This document shows positions 1-5,809 of a stretch of 5,843 nt of DNA, piece by piece. Positions within the stretch are counted from its first letter, which is position 1; every line of letters begins with the position of its first letter. The stretch lies in assembly GCA_007127655.1 (NCBI GenBank), contig SKYX01000170.1:1-5843 (forward strand). The letters run 5' to 3'. A program made the translations under genes and the position numbers. Below the pieces are notes generated by a model. The model was not told the DNA's origin. It was given only the letters and a program-made list of their open reading frames with translations, and did no database searches. Source of the DNA: Desulfonatronum sp. (GTDB taxonomy: Bacteria; Desulfobacterota; Desulfovibrionia; Desulfovibrionales; Desulfonatronaceae).

Positions 1-286
1 CGAACAGGCCGGACATCCAGATCAGGGGCGCGCCGTCGGCCACCACCAGGTCCGCTTCCAGCAAAATGCGTTGCAGCTCCGGGTCCCGGCGGGACTGCAT
101 CACGAAATCCAGGTTGGCCGTGGCCACGTACCCCGGACGGCCGGAACGCATCCGCTCCACGCACCAGTCCACGGCCTCGGCAAAGGTCACGTCGTGAAAC
201 GGGATGCCCATGATCACCAGGGGGGGCACCAGCGGGGTCGTGGTCTGCCCTGGACCGTCGGCCTCAGGGCGGTTTACAGCTTCCAT
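1..286 (-). CDS. WecG/TagA/CpsF family (GT26) glycosyltransferase, N-terminal 95 codons, cut by window edge
   Basis: This gene is partial: it starts at ATG 284-286 and continues beyond base 1. Translating the minus strand by hand gives 95 residues ending MSGLF. Family members transfer an N-acetylmannosamine-type or related sugar from a UDP-sugar to an undecaprenyl-linked acceptor on the cytoplasmic membrane face (WecG in enterobacterial common antigen, TagA in wall teichoic acid). The family signature is clear: VATANLDFVMQSRRDPEL at about residues 54-71, then ADLVVADGAPLIW at 78-90. Thr56 and Asp84 are 28 residues apart, the same spacing as the Thr37 and Asp65 active-site residues described for TagA. 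The chosen start has a strong Shine-Dalgarno (GGAGGTGG) 7 nt upstream. Met26, just before GIPFHDV where homology normally begins, is an alternative that would remove a Pro/Thr-rich extension. The gene overlaps the kinase stop by 13 bp, which suggests coupled translation. The exact sugar and acceptor cannot be told. Confidence 0.9.
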   Translation of the reverse strand, partial: MEAVNRPEADGPGQTTTPLVPPLVIMGIPFHDVTFAEAVDWCVERMRSGRPGYVATANLDFVMQSRRDPELQRILLEADLVVADGAPLIWMSGLF

Positions 287-1050
287 GGGTTGTCCACCTC
301 CATATCCAGTCCGATTTCCCGCTTCTGACGGGCAAGCATCTCCCGCATCCGGGACTCTGCCACCAGCAGGACGCGCCGGGGCGGATCCAATTCTCGCCGC
401 AACTCCGCGGCAAAGGCCAGTGCCCGGCCCTGGTCCGGTTGCACGGCAAAGACGAAACTGCCCAGCAATGTGCCCAGCATCAGGCCGTATTTTCTGGTCC
501 ACAGTCGCGGCCAGGGGGTGCGGACGTTCAGCTCGAAATCCAGGCGGACCGGGCGGCCATCCGGGGCGACCACGAAGTTGGGCAGCCGATGATCCGTGTC
601 CAGCAGGCCCAGATGGACCATCACCGCAGTGGCCCGGACCACCTGCCGGACGAATTCGGCCTCCTGGTCGCGTGCGCCGGAGCGGACCAACCCCTTGAAA
701 TGCTCCACGGCATCGGAGCACTGCCCCAAATCCCGGCTGATCACGCCCTCGGTGTGGACAGCCTGGCCCAGCCCGGCAACGTAGGCCAAGGGTTCGGGGA
801 CGAACAGGCCGACCCGGTGCAGCCGGCACAGGGTGCGCCACTCCCGGCGGGCCGAGTTGGTCCGGGTCCACCGCCGCACCAGGCCGCGCCACCCTGGCCG
901 GTTCCAAAGTTTGACCACCACGCTCTCCCCTTGCGGTCCCGCCACCCGGGCAACCCGCGCATCCCCGCTCCGCTCCCGCAAAATTTCCATATCCCGGGCC
1001 GTGCCCAGGCTGACGGTCCGGGCCAGATCAATCCAGACAACTTGTCGCAT
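274..1050 (-). CDS. Lipopolysaccharide kinase, Kdo kinase/InaA-type small protein-kinase-like fold
   Basis: The product is 258 residues, a usual length for the KdkA/WaaP/InaA group, cytoplasmic enzymes that phosphorylate Kdo or heptose of lipopolysaccharide with ATP. Visible kinase-fold landmarks are VVVKLW at 44-49 (Lys47, ATP binding), Glu70 in the ARREW helix, the catalytic loop HLGLLDTDHRLPNFVV at 146-161 (Asp153 as catalytic base, Asn158 five residues later as metal ligand), and VRLDFELN at 168-175 (Asp171, equivalent to the DFG Asp). There is no signal peptide or membrane segment. One oddity is that the usual HxD of the catalytic loop reads DTD, so Asp151 replaces His. The start has AAGGA 4 nt upstream and GAGGAA 10 nt upstream. 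The stop overlaps the next gene by 13 bp. In this polysaccharide cluster it probably phosphorylates a sugar in the core or repeat unit; the substrate is inferred, and regulation of another protein is possible. Confidence 0.82.
   Translation of the reverse strand: MRQVVWIDLARTVSLGTARDMEILRERSGDARVARVAGPQGESVVVKLWNRPGWRGLVRRWTRTNSARREWRTLCRLHRVGLFVPEPLAYVAGLGQAVHTEGVISRDLGQCSDAVEHFKGLVRSGARDQEAEFVRQVVRATAVMVHLGLLDTDHRLPNFVVAPDGRPVRLDFELNVRTPWPRLWTRKYGLMLGTLLGSFVFAVQPDQGRALAFAAELRRELDPPRRVLLVAESRMREMLARQKREIGLDMEVDNPWKL
294..301 (-). promoter_or_regulatory. Strong Shine-Dalgarno for the GT26 gene, inside the kinase coding sequence
   Basis: The minus strand reads GGAGGTGG, then ACAACCC, then ATG. 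This is nearly a full anti-16S match at good spacing and decides the start at 286 over the internal Met at 211. It lies in the last codons of the upstream kinase gene, so a ribosome finishing the kinase would pass directly over it. Confidence 0.75.
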
Positions 1051-1054
1051 GACG

Positions 1055-1066
1055 TCCTTCTTCCTC
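1055..1066 (-). promoter_or_regulatory. Purine-rich ribosome binding site of the kinase gene
   Basis: The minus strand reads GAGGAAGAAGGA followed by CGTC and the ATG at 1050. Two overlapping Shine-Dalgarno cores (GAGGAA and AAGGA) are available at 10 and 4 nt spacing. This supports the ATG at 1050 as start of the kinase gene. Confidence 0.55.
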
Positions 1067-1124
1067 AGGCTTCCTTATCTTGACAACGAAACTTATGGGC
1101 TGCAACCGATACCGTCACGGATGA

Positions 1125-1200
1125 AACCACGGGGGACACGGGGGAACATATTGCTCAAATCCGAATTTCTTTCCCCGTGATCCCCGTGTGCCCCGTGGTT
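1125..1200. repeat. Inverted repeat of CACGGGG words (38-nt loop)
   Basis: The left arm at 1125-1143 reads AACCACGGGGGACACGGGG. The right arm at 1182-1200 is its reverse complement with one mismatch (18 of 19 positions pair). Each arm is itself a short direct repeat of the word CACGGGG: two copies on the left and three on the right, the extra one at 1173-1179. The loop is 1144-1181. The 19-bp GC-rich stem would be very stable in RNA or in extruded DNA. No T-run follows on either strand, so it is not a standard intrinsic terminator. Confidence 0.85.
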
Positions 1201-1255
1201 AAACATCTTGCCCAGACGATGGAAATGAAAATTTCGCTGGAGTGTTCATATCGTT

Positions 1256-1303
1256 CACGCGAAGACGCGAAACAGAAATTCTGGCTCTTCGCGCCTTCGC
1301 GTG
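1256..1303. repeat. GCGAAG-word hairpin directly after the flippase stop codon
   Basis: The arms are CACGCGAAGACGCGAA at 1256-1271 and TTCGCGCCTTCGCGTG at 1288-1303. They pair at 15 of 16 positions, and the odd one becomes a G-U or A-C pair depending on strand. A second small perfect hairpin, CAGAA-A-TTCTG, sits in the loop at 1273-1283. The structure begins 6 bases beyond the flippase stop codon (1310-1312) on the minus strand. There is no poly-U tract after the stem, so rho-independent termination is not supported; protection of the 3' end of the flippase message or attenuation toward the kinase gene is possible. Each arm carries two copies of a CGCGAA-type word, so this may belong to a dispersed repeat family. 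Confidence 0.8.
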
Positions 1304-1309
1304 CCCCCC

Positions 1310-2758
1310 CTACCGCTTCCGAATCGCCCCCCAGGCCTTCCAGGCCCCAAGCAGCAACGGCGGAGCCGCGGCGCAGCACACGAGCAGGGCGTAGGTCAAG
1401 ACCGGGACTGCCGTGCGAACCTGGTCCAGCAGCAGCGCCAGGGGCAATGTGTATGCCAGCAGCCCCAGAGTGAACAGGGCGCTTTGCCGGGCCATGACCG
1501 TGTTCTGTTCGGGCAGGGTGGAAAGGAGAAAGATATGGGCCGCCAGGTTGGCCGCGGCCATGCCCAGGATGAAGCCGGGCAGGCCCAGGGCCAGATATCC
1601 GGGCAGGGCCAGGACCATGGCGCAGGCGGTCAGCAGATTGGCCGTGAACAAGATTTTGGGCTTGCCCAGGGCCAAGGGGACGCGGTCCATGCTGGAGACC
1701 AGGACATGGGTCCAGGTGAACAGGGCCAGCCATTGGGATATCCTCCCGGCCTCCACGTACCGGCTGTCGTACAGGGTGCCGAAGAACAGGGGCGCGCCCA
1801 GGGCGAACACGGCGCAGACCGCGCCGCTCAGCCAGAGCACCGGGGCGCGGGCCTTCAGGCAGGCGGCGACCAGACGCAAAGGATCGTCCTGCAGCCGGGA
1901 CAGCAGCGGAAAAATGACCACGGAGCTGAGACGGCTGGAGACATGGATGGCCACGCGGGCAAAGGTCAGGCCGATGCTGTAGACGCCCAGTTCGGCCATG
2001 GTCAGCAACCGGCCCAGCATCAGCTTATCCAGGTGCGAGGCCAGGAAGGTCACCAGGGTGCTCAGAAAAACCCATTTGCCGAACCGGAACAGCTCGGCCC
2101 CGGCCTCCTTGTCCCAGCCCGGCCTGTCGCCAGGGCCCGGATTCCAGAGATGGCTGAGCAACACCTTGACCAGGCCGAAGGCCAGCCCCCCGGCCACCAG
2201 GGCCCAGACATCCGGAGTCACCCAGGCCCAGCCGATCATCACGGCCACGGAGCACAACTGGGGAATCAGCTCCAGGGCGGTGACCCGGCCCAGGGCCATC
2301 TTCCGGTTGAGCAGAAACACCCCGGTGGAGGTGAACCCGCCGATCAGGGCGGTCAACCCGGCCACCGGAAGCATCACGGTCAGCATTTCGGCCATGGGGT
2401 CGTTGGCCGAGAAAAACGCCGCCACGGGCAGGGCCAGGGCGCAGGTGGCCAGCCAGAGCATCACCCCACGGCCGATCTGAATGGTCCAGGCCGTGCGCAA
2501 AAAGGCCGGTTCCTGACCGCGCTTGTTCTGGATGATGCTCGGCCCGATGCCCACGTCGGAGAACATCTGCAACCCGTGCAAAAACACGTTGACCAGGGCC
2601 ATCAGACCAAAGGCCTCGGGAAACAGCAGCCGGGCCAAGACCAGATTGCTGCCCAGACGCAGCACCTGGGACCCGCCGTACCCGATCAGGGTCCACAAGG
2701 AGCCACGCACGGCCTGGTCTTTCCCCCTCATCCCTTCATCATTTATCTTGAAAACCAT
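1310..2758 (-). CDS. Wzx-type polysaccharide flippase (oligosaccharide flippase, MOP superfamily)
   Basis: The product is 482 residues, a typical size for inner-membrane Wzx/PST transporters that move undecaprenyl-pyrophosphate-linked oligosaccharides from the cytoplasmic to the periplasmic face. The N-terminal repeat is diagnostic: a short basic leader, then SLWTLIGYGGSQVLRLG (20-36), LVLARLLFPEAFGLMAL (39-55), and a DVGIGPSIIQ element (68-77). The second half restarts at about 224 (FRFGKWVFLSTLVTFLASHL) with DKLMLGRLLTMAELGVYSIG at 244-263, giving the two six-helix bundles of the fold. About 12-14 hydrophobic helices are visible, the last at 452-472, followed by a short basic tail ending IRKR. 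The start at 2758 lies 33 bp after the polymerase stop and has only a weak ribosome binding site (AGG about 11 nt upstream). Met10 at 2731 is an alternative but has no better site. Pairing with the adjacent Wzy-like gene fits a Wzx/Wzy-type pathway. The sugar substrate cannot be read from the sequence. Confidence 0.92.
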   Translation of the reverse strand: MVFKINDEGMRGKDQAVRGSLWTLIGYGGSQVLRLGSNLVLARLLFPEAFGLMALVNVFLHGLQMFSDVGIGPSIIQNKRGQEPAFLRTAWTIQIGRGVMLWLATCALALPVAAFFSANDPMAEMLTVMLPVAGLTALIGGFTSTGVFLLNRKMALGRVTALELIPQLCSVAVMIGWAWVTPDVWALVAGGLAFGLVKVLLSHLWNPGPGDRPGWDKEAGAELFRFGKWVFLSTLVTFLASHLDKLMLGRLLTMAELGVYSIGLTFARVAIHVSSRLSSVVIFPLLSRLQDDPLRLVAACLKARAPVLWLSGAVCAVFALGAPLFFGTLYDSRYVEAGRISQWLALFTWTHVLVSSMDRVPLALGKPKILFTANLLTACAMVLALPGYLALGLPGFILGMAAANLAAHIFLLSTLPEQNTVMARQSALFTLGLLAYTLPLALLLDQVRTAVPVLTYALLVCCAAAPPLLLGAWKAWGAIRKR

Positions 2759-2791
2759 CTGGACACCAACCTGCTAGAAATCCGAACCGGA

Positions 2792-4171
2792 TCAAAACAG
2801 ACGCGTTTTCGGTTCCAGGGGTCTCGGAACCGCTGCTCCCGCCTCTTCGCTCTCCCGCTCCGGGCCTTCCAGCCAAAGCCCGGTCAGCCCTCCGGCCAGG
2901 ATCAGGATCAAGGGGTTGAACATGGCGTTGAACAGGCTGTCGATGGTGAACAGACCCATCAGCAGGGGCAGGGAGGTCATGGCCGCTACCGGCGGGTCGC
3001 GCCAGCGCCGGGGTGGGTAGCGGATGATAAAGAGCAGCGGCGGCAGGAGCAGGGTCACCAGCAGCGCGCTCAACCCAATCAGGCCGTTCTGGCCAAAGGC
3101 CAGAATCCACAACCCGTCCGGCACGGAGATGGGCCGACCGTCCTCGTCGCGGACAAAGGACCGGCCCCACTCTCCCCAGCCCAGCCAGGGCCTTTCCAGG
3201 GCCCGCTCGGAAAGGATGTTCTCGTTTTGCAGGCGATAGGCCAGGGAAGCGGTCCGGTCCTCGCTGGCAATGCGCCCGGCGGCGTCGATCAGATTCTGGG
3301 CGTCCCAGTATCCGCTGCCCCGGGCCAGGACGTAGAGGATGGGCAGCAAAAGCACGATTTTCATAGGCAGGGCCCAGCGGGTCAACTGGACGAGGTAGAG
3401 CACGAACACCCCGAAAACCAGCAGCCCCAGCGCCCCCGTGGACTTGCACAGGACCACCGTGACCAGCAGGCCCAGGACCACCGGCCCCCAGAGCTGCTTC
3501 CACTGGGGAAACTTCCTGGCCAGCCACCCGGACCGCCAAAGCTGGTAGCCGCTCATCCAGGCCGTGACCATCCACATGGCCACCATCAGCCCATGCTCCA
3601 TGAACACCACAGGCCGCCACCCTCCCCCGCGTTTGGTCTGGCCGAAGCTGTGCGGATGAAACCCGTACACGAGTCGGTGCAGCCGCGGACTCATGACCAC
3701 TTCCCAAAGACAGAACGGGATGTAGATCAGGCCGCCCAGAAAAATACCGAAAGCCAGCTCGGTCAGGGCCTGCCGGTTATAAAAGTACAGCCGACCAATG
3801 AAGTACGGCAGTCCCCACATGGTGGACCGGGCCAGGGTGGTGGACAGCCCGTCGTAGGCCCCGAGCCCGTTGGACAGGGAGGTGAAAAAGGGAATGACGC
3901 ACCAGAGAACCAGGGGCAGGTCCAGAGCGTGAGGCCGGAACCGGCTCAAGGCCTCGCTGTTAAAGAACAGCGTGCCCAGCAGCACGCCGTAACTCATGGC
4001 GCTGACCCTGGTGTAGTCGGGAATGCCGGAGAAGTTGTAGGCGTATTGCGGCAGGAACATCCAGGACAACAGGAACCCGGCGATGACCGCATGGCGGGCC
4101 TGCAATCTGGTGAACAGCCAGATGGAAAACGGCAGCCACCCGAACATGGCCACGGGAATCATCGGGGTCAT
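2792..4171 (-). CDS. O-antigen polymerase/ligase-type membrane protein (Wzy/WaaL-like)
   Basis: The product is 459 residues and very hydrophobic, with roughly 11-12 membrane segments (for example about 5-20, 55-71, 84-100, 139-158, 188-208, 228-263, 268-284, 353-383, 398-415 and 418-434). A large polar loop at about 285-350 carries ERPWLGWGEWGRS (326-338), the RPxLGxG-like motif usual in the periplasmic loop of the O-antigen ligase family. RPVVFMEHG at 186-194 provides a second conserved-looking Arg and His. Such proteins polymerise or ligate undecaprenyl-linked glycans in the periplasm. Polymerase and ligase cannot be separated by sequence alone; the adjoining flippase favours a polymerase. 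ATG 4171 is the first in-frame start, though Met4 and Met9 are possible and no strong Shine-Dalgarno is seen. The frame stays open upstream to a TAG near 4247 without ATG, GTG or TTG. The C-terminal tail (435-459) is charged and cytoplasmic. A 316-bp repeat-filled gap lies upstream. Confidence 0.87.
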   Translation of the reverse strand: MTPMIPVAMFGWLPFSIWLFTRLQARHAVIAGFLLSWMFLPQYAYNFSGIPDYTRVSAMSYGVLLGTLFFNSEALSRFRPHALDLPLVLWCVIPFFTSLSNGLGAYDGLSTTLARSTMWGLPYFIGRLYFYNRQALTELAFGIFLGGLIYIPFCLWEVVMSPRLHRLVYGFHPHSFGQTKRGGGWRPVVFMEHGLMVAMWMVTAWMSGYQLWRSGWLARKFPQWKQLWGPVVLGLLVTVVLCKSTGALGLLVFGVFVLYLVQLTRWALPMKIVLLLPILYVLARGSGYWDAQNLIDAAGRIASEDRTASLAYRLQNENILSERALERPWLGWGEWGRSFVRDEDGRPISVPDGLWILAFGQNGLIGLSALLVTLLLPPLLFIIRYPPRRWRDPPVAAMTSLPLLMGLFTIDSLFNAMFNPLILILAGGLTGLWLEGPERESEEAGAAVPRPLEPKTRLF

Positions 4172-4216
4172 CCGGCCGCCCAGGGTCGATTTGATCTCGA
4201 ACCACCGAAGCTCTGG

Positions 4217-4420
4217 ATCGAAATCGAAATCTTGATCGAAATCGTTCTACTCCGCATGGGCTGGTTTTTGGCTTTTTCTTTTATGGCCACGGACGGGAAA
4301 GGCAGACGGGAAAGACAGACGAAAAGGCAGGCGAAGAGGTTAGGGAAGTGAAACAAAAGCCCGATTCCTGGCCGTTCAGAGTATATCTGGCAACTTCTCG
4401 ATTTCGATGGCGATTTCGAT
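4217..4420. repeat. Inverted pairs of the 10-mer ATCGAAATCG
   Basis: ATCGAAATCG occurs at 4217-4226 and 4235-4244. Its reverse complement CGATTTCGAT occurs at 4399-4408 and 4411-4420. The two copies are separated by 8 bases on one side and 2 on the other, so the arms match as words and not as a continuous stem. The arms face each other across about 154 bp. Further degenerate TCGAAAT-like units flank the exact copies (for example AAATC at 4227 and TTGCGATGAT at 4420-4429). The words have an underlying period of about 6 bp (ATCGAA). Confidence 0.85.
4292..4330. repeat. Purine-rich 13-bp tandem repeat, about three copies
   Basis: Units are GACGGGAAAGGCA (4292-4304), GACGGGAAAGACA (4305-4317, one change) and GACGAAAAGGCA (4318-4329, one base shorter and one change). 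A weaker fourth unit, GGCGAAGAGG, follows at about 4330-4339. On the transcribed strand it reads as a pyrimidine-rich TGCCTTTCCCGTC array. It lies midway between the inverted ATCGAAATCG pairs. Confidence 0.75.
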
Positions 4421-4487
4421 TGCGATGATTGCCGGCTCACCCTGGAAGATCCCCTTGACCAGACTGCAATCTGCGCCTGGGGCTTTC

Positions 4488-5798
4488 TCACAGACACGCT
4501 TCATAGATGCCCAGCACGCGGCGGGCCTTGGCCTCCCAGGTGAACTCCTGGAAAACCCGTTCCCGGGCCCGTTGGCCCATGGGCCGGATGATTTCGGGAC
4601 GGGCCGCGAGGTCTTCAAGAATGGCCCGCATCCCGGTCACGAGCTGCTCCCGGGGGGCCATGGGCATCTTGAAGCCCGTCTCATGGGTGACCAGTTCCCC
4701 AGGCCCGGCATAGTCCACGATCACCGGAACCAGCCCCAGGGCCATGGCTTCCAGGACCACGGCCCCGCCGAACTCCCGGATGCTCGGGAAGCCGAACACG
4801 TCCGACTCCGCCAGCCGATCCTGCAAGTGCGCATGCTCCACCCAGCCGTCCAGGCGCACCCCAGGGCCCAGCTCCAGCTTCGCGACCATGCTCTTCAATT
4901 CGGGCATCAGCGGCCCGTCCCCCAGGATGTCCACCACGACCTTGCCCGCGCGGATCAGCGGGGCCGCGGCTTCGATGAGGATATCCGGGCACTTGTAGGG
5001 CACGAGCCGCCCCACGAAGGCCACCCGCAGCGGGGTGCGCACCGGGCCATGAACCTGGCGGGAGAACCGGGCCGGATCAATGGCGTTCTCCGGCAGGTAA
5101 TGGCATTTGGCATGGCACCAGGTGGGCATCTGCTCCAGGGTGGCCCGGGAGCCGCAGATGATCGACGCGGCGTGTTTCCGGGTGGCCCGATAGCCAGGCA
5201 GCAGTTTGTAGGCGTCTCGCACGTAGGACAGCCATTCCCGCTCCGAGCGGCGGGCCGCGTCGAACTCCCTGGCCCAGGCCACGCCGCCGTTCAGGGGGCC
5301 GATCACGAAGGGCACGCCCGCATGCTCCAGACGGGAAGCGATACTGCTGGGCACGGTAGGGGACAGCGGAGTCAGCCGGTGCACAATGTCCCACTTCCCG
5401 GCCTGCAGATCCCTTCCAAAACGTTTCCAGACCAGCCCCTCAAAATAGCGGTAGGTCAGGGCCGTGACCGCCATCCTGGTGGTCCAGCCGCCGGGGAGCC
5501 AGCGGGTCAGGCGATAGGCCGGACCGGCCACCCGCTCCGAATCAATGGCCGTGAAATCCTCCCCTTCCCGCAACCCGGCCCGGACAATGGCCTCCCGGTT
5601 GCGCACCTGGGTCACCAGATGGACATCGGCCACCCGGGCCAGAGCCTGGGCATGGGACCAGCCCACCAGGGGCACGCTGATCAGCTCGGGGTTGGCGGCC
5701 TCGGCAATGACCAGAACCCGAAACCGGCGGTCAGGGTGAGGTGGGACCGCGGGTTGCGGGTCCGCAGATTGCGGGTTGTGGTGCGGCGTCGAAAACAT
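4488..5798 (-). CDS. GT4-type (GT-B fold) glycosyltransferase
   Basis: The product is 436 residues, usual for a family 4 retaining glycosyltransferase that transfers a sugar from a nucleotide donor to a growing lipid-linked or core glycan at the cytoplasmic membrane face. A Pro/His/Gln-rich leader (1-24) precedes the first Rossmann strand FRVLVIAEA (26-34). The acceptor domain continues to about 240, including VIGPLNGGVAWAREF at 165-179. The C-terminal donor domain shows FVGRLVPYKCPDILIEA (261-277; Arg264 and Lys269 are the usual donor-phosphate contacts), ILGDGPL (291-297), LDGWV (316-320) and the EX7E motif REFGGAVVLEAMALG (Glu342 and Glu350). ATG 5798 has AGGA 7 nt upstream. The frame stays open from there to the window edge, but the only near-start upstream is CTG. 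This is the first gene seen in transcription order; the next gene follows after 316 bp. Substrate sugar and linkage cannot be determined. Confidence 0.93.
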   Translation of the reverse strand: MFSTPHHNPQSADPQPAVPPHPDRRFRVLVIAEAANPELISVPLVGWSHAQALARVADVHLVTQVRNREAIVRAGLREGEDFTAIDSERVAGPAYRLTRWLPGGWTTRMAVTALTYRYFEGLVWKRFGRDLQAGKWDIVHRLTPLSPTVPSSIASRLEHAGVPFVIGPLNGGVAWAREFDAARRSEREWLSYVRDAYKLLPGYRATRKHAASIICGSRATLEQMPTWCHAKCHYLPENAIDPARFSRQVHGPVRTPLRVAFVGRLVPYKCPDILIEAAAPLIRAGKVVVDILGDGPLMPELKSMVAKLELGPGVRLDGWVEHAHLQDRLAESDVFGFPSIREFGGAVVLEAMALGLVPVIVDYAGPGELVTHETGFKMPMAPREQLVTGMRAILEDLAARPEIIRPMGQRARERVFQEFTWEAKARRVLGIYEACL

Positions 5799-5805
5799 GG
5801 GCGAT

Positions 5806-5809
5806 TCCT
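5806..5809 (-). promoter_or_regulatory. Shine-Dalgarno of the GT4 gene
   Basis: The minus strand reads AGGA, then ATCGCCC, then ATG at 5798, a 7-nt spacing that supports this start despite the low-complexity N-terminus of the protein. Confidence 0.5.

Larger units (their letters stand above)
1051..1309. other. Intergenic gap between flippase and kinase genes, occupied by two inverted repeats
   Basis: This 259-bp gap holds no credible gene on either strand. Short open frames here run straight through the repeats, lack ribosome binding sites and resemble nothing I recognise. Reading down the minus strand from the flippase stop, it contains the GCGAAG-word hairpin (1256-1303), a plainer stretch (1201-1255), the CACGGGG-word inverted repeat (1125-1200) and then about 70 bases before the kinase start. 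A TTGACA hexamer exists on the plus strand at 1080-1085, but no suitable -10 follows it. I found no convincing minus-strand promoter for the kinase gene. Confidence 0.7.
4172..4487. other. Intergenic gap between GT4 and polymerase genes, repeat-rich, no gene seen
   Basis: This 316-bp stretch is more AT-rich than its neighbours. It holds inverted pairs of ATCGAAATCG near both ends (4217-4244 and 4399-4420) and a purine-rich 13-bp tandem repeat between them (4292-4330). A minus-strand frame of 109 codons (4168-4497) spans the whole gap, but it overlaps both flanking genes, is Ser/Arg-rich, runs through the repeats and has no recognisable homology or ribosome binding site. A TATACT hexamer occurs on the minus strand (4380-4385) without a matching -35, so I do not call a promoter. 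No intrinsic terminator follows the GT4 stop. Confidence 0.7.

Noticed and set aside
439..1083. Plus-strand frames opposite the kinase gene (204-698, 439-1083, 833-1180)
   Set aside because: They are antisense shadows of the kinase and GT26 genes with low-complexity composition, while the minus strand shows real catalytic motifs.
1080..1108. TTGACA on the plus strand as a promoter
   Set aside because: There is no -10-like sequence at suitable spacing and no plus-strand gene downstream to serve.
1219..1309. A plus-strand peptide beginning MEMKISLECSYRSREDAK
   Set aside because: Its second half is the translated hairpin repeat, it has no good ribosome binding site, and the frame runs on antisense to the flippase gene.
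2780..2792. Small inverted repeat ATCCG-AAC-CGGAT between the polymerase and flippase genes
   Set aside because: A 5-bp stem that overlaps the stop codon is too short to call, and there is no T-tract. The junction looks like ordinary operon spacing.
1301..4351. A 1016-codon plus-strand open frame spanning the flippase and polymerase genes
   Set aside because: It is antisense to two clear membrane-protein genes, is extremely Gln/Gly/Pro/His-rich with no domain, and is explained by GC-rich codon usage on the opposite strand leaving few stops. It also begins and ends in the repeat-filled gaps.
4256..4351. A short plus-strand frame starting MGWFLAFSF with a basic tail, like a tiny membrane peptide
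   Set aside because: There is no Shine-Dalgarno, and the basic tail is the translated 13-bp tandem repeat. It is most likely chance.
4380..4385. TATACT hexamer on the minus strand as a -10 element for the polymerase gene
   Set aside because: No -35-like hexamer occurs at 16-18 bp upstream; TTGCCA lies only about 3 bp away.
4168..4497. A 109-codon minus-strand frame filling the GT4-polymerase gap
   Set aside because: It overlaps both neighbours, is Ser/Arg-rich, includes an Ile-Ser run that is just the translated ATCGAA repeat, and has no ribosome binding site or recognisable family.
5754..5776. Direct repeat TTGCGGGT inside the GT4 leader
   Set aside because: It encodes a short Pro/Gln/Ala-rich segment of the low-complexity N-terminus, with two copies only. 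Coding composition explains it.
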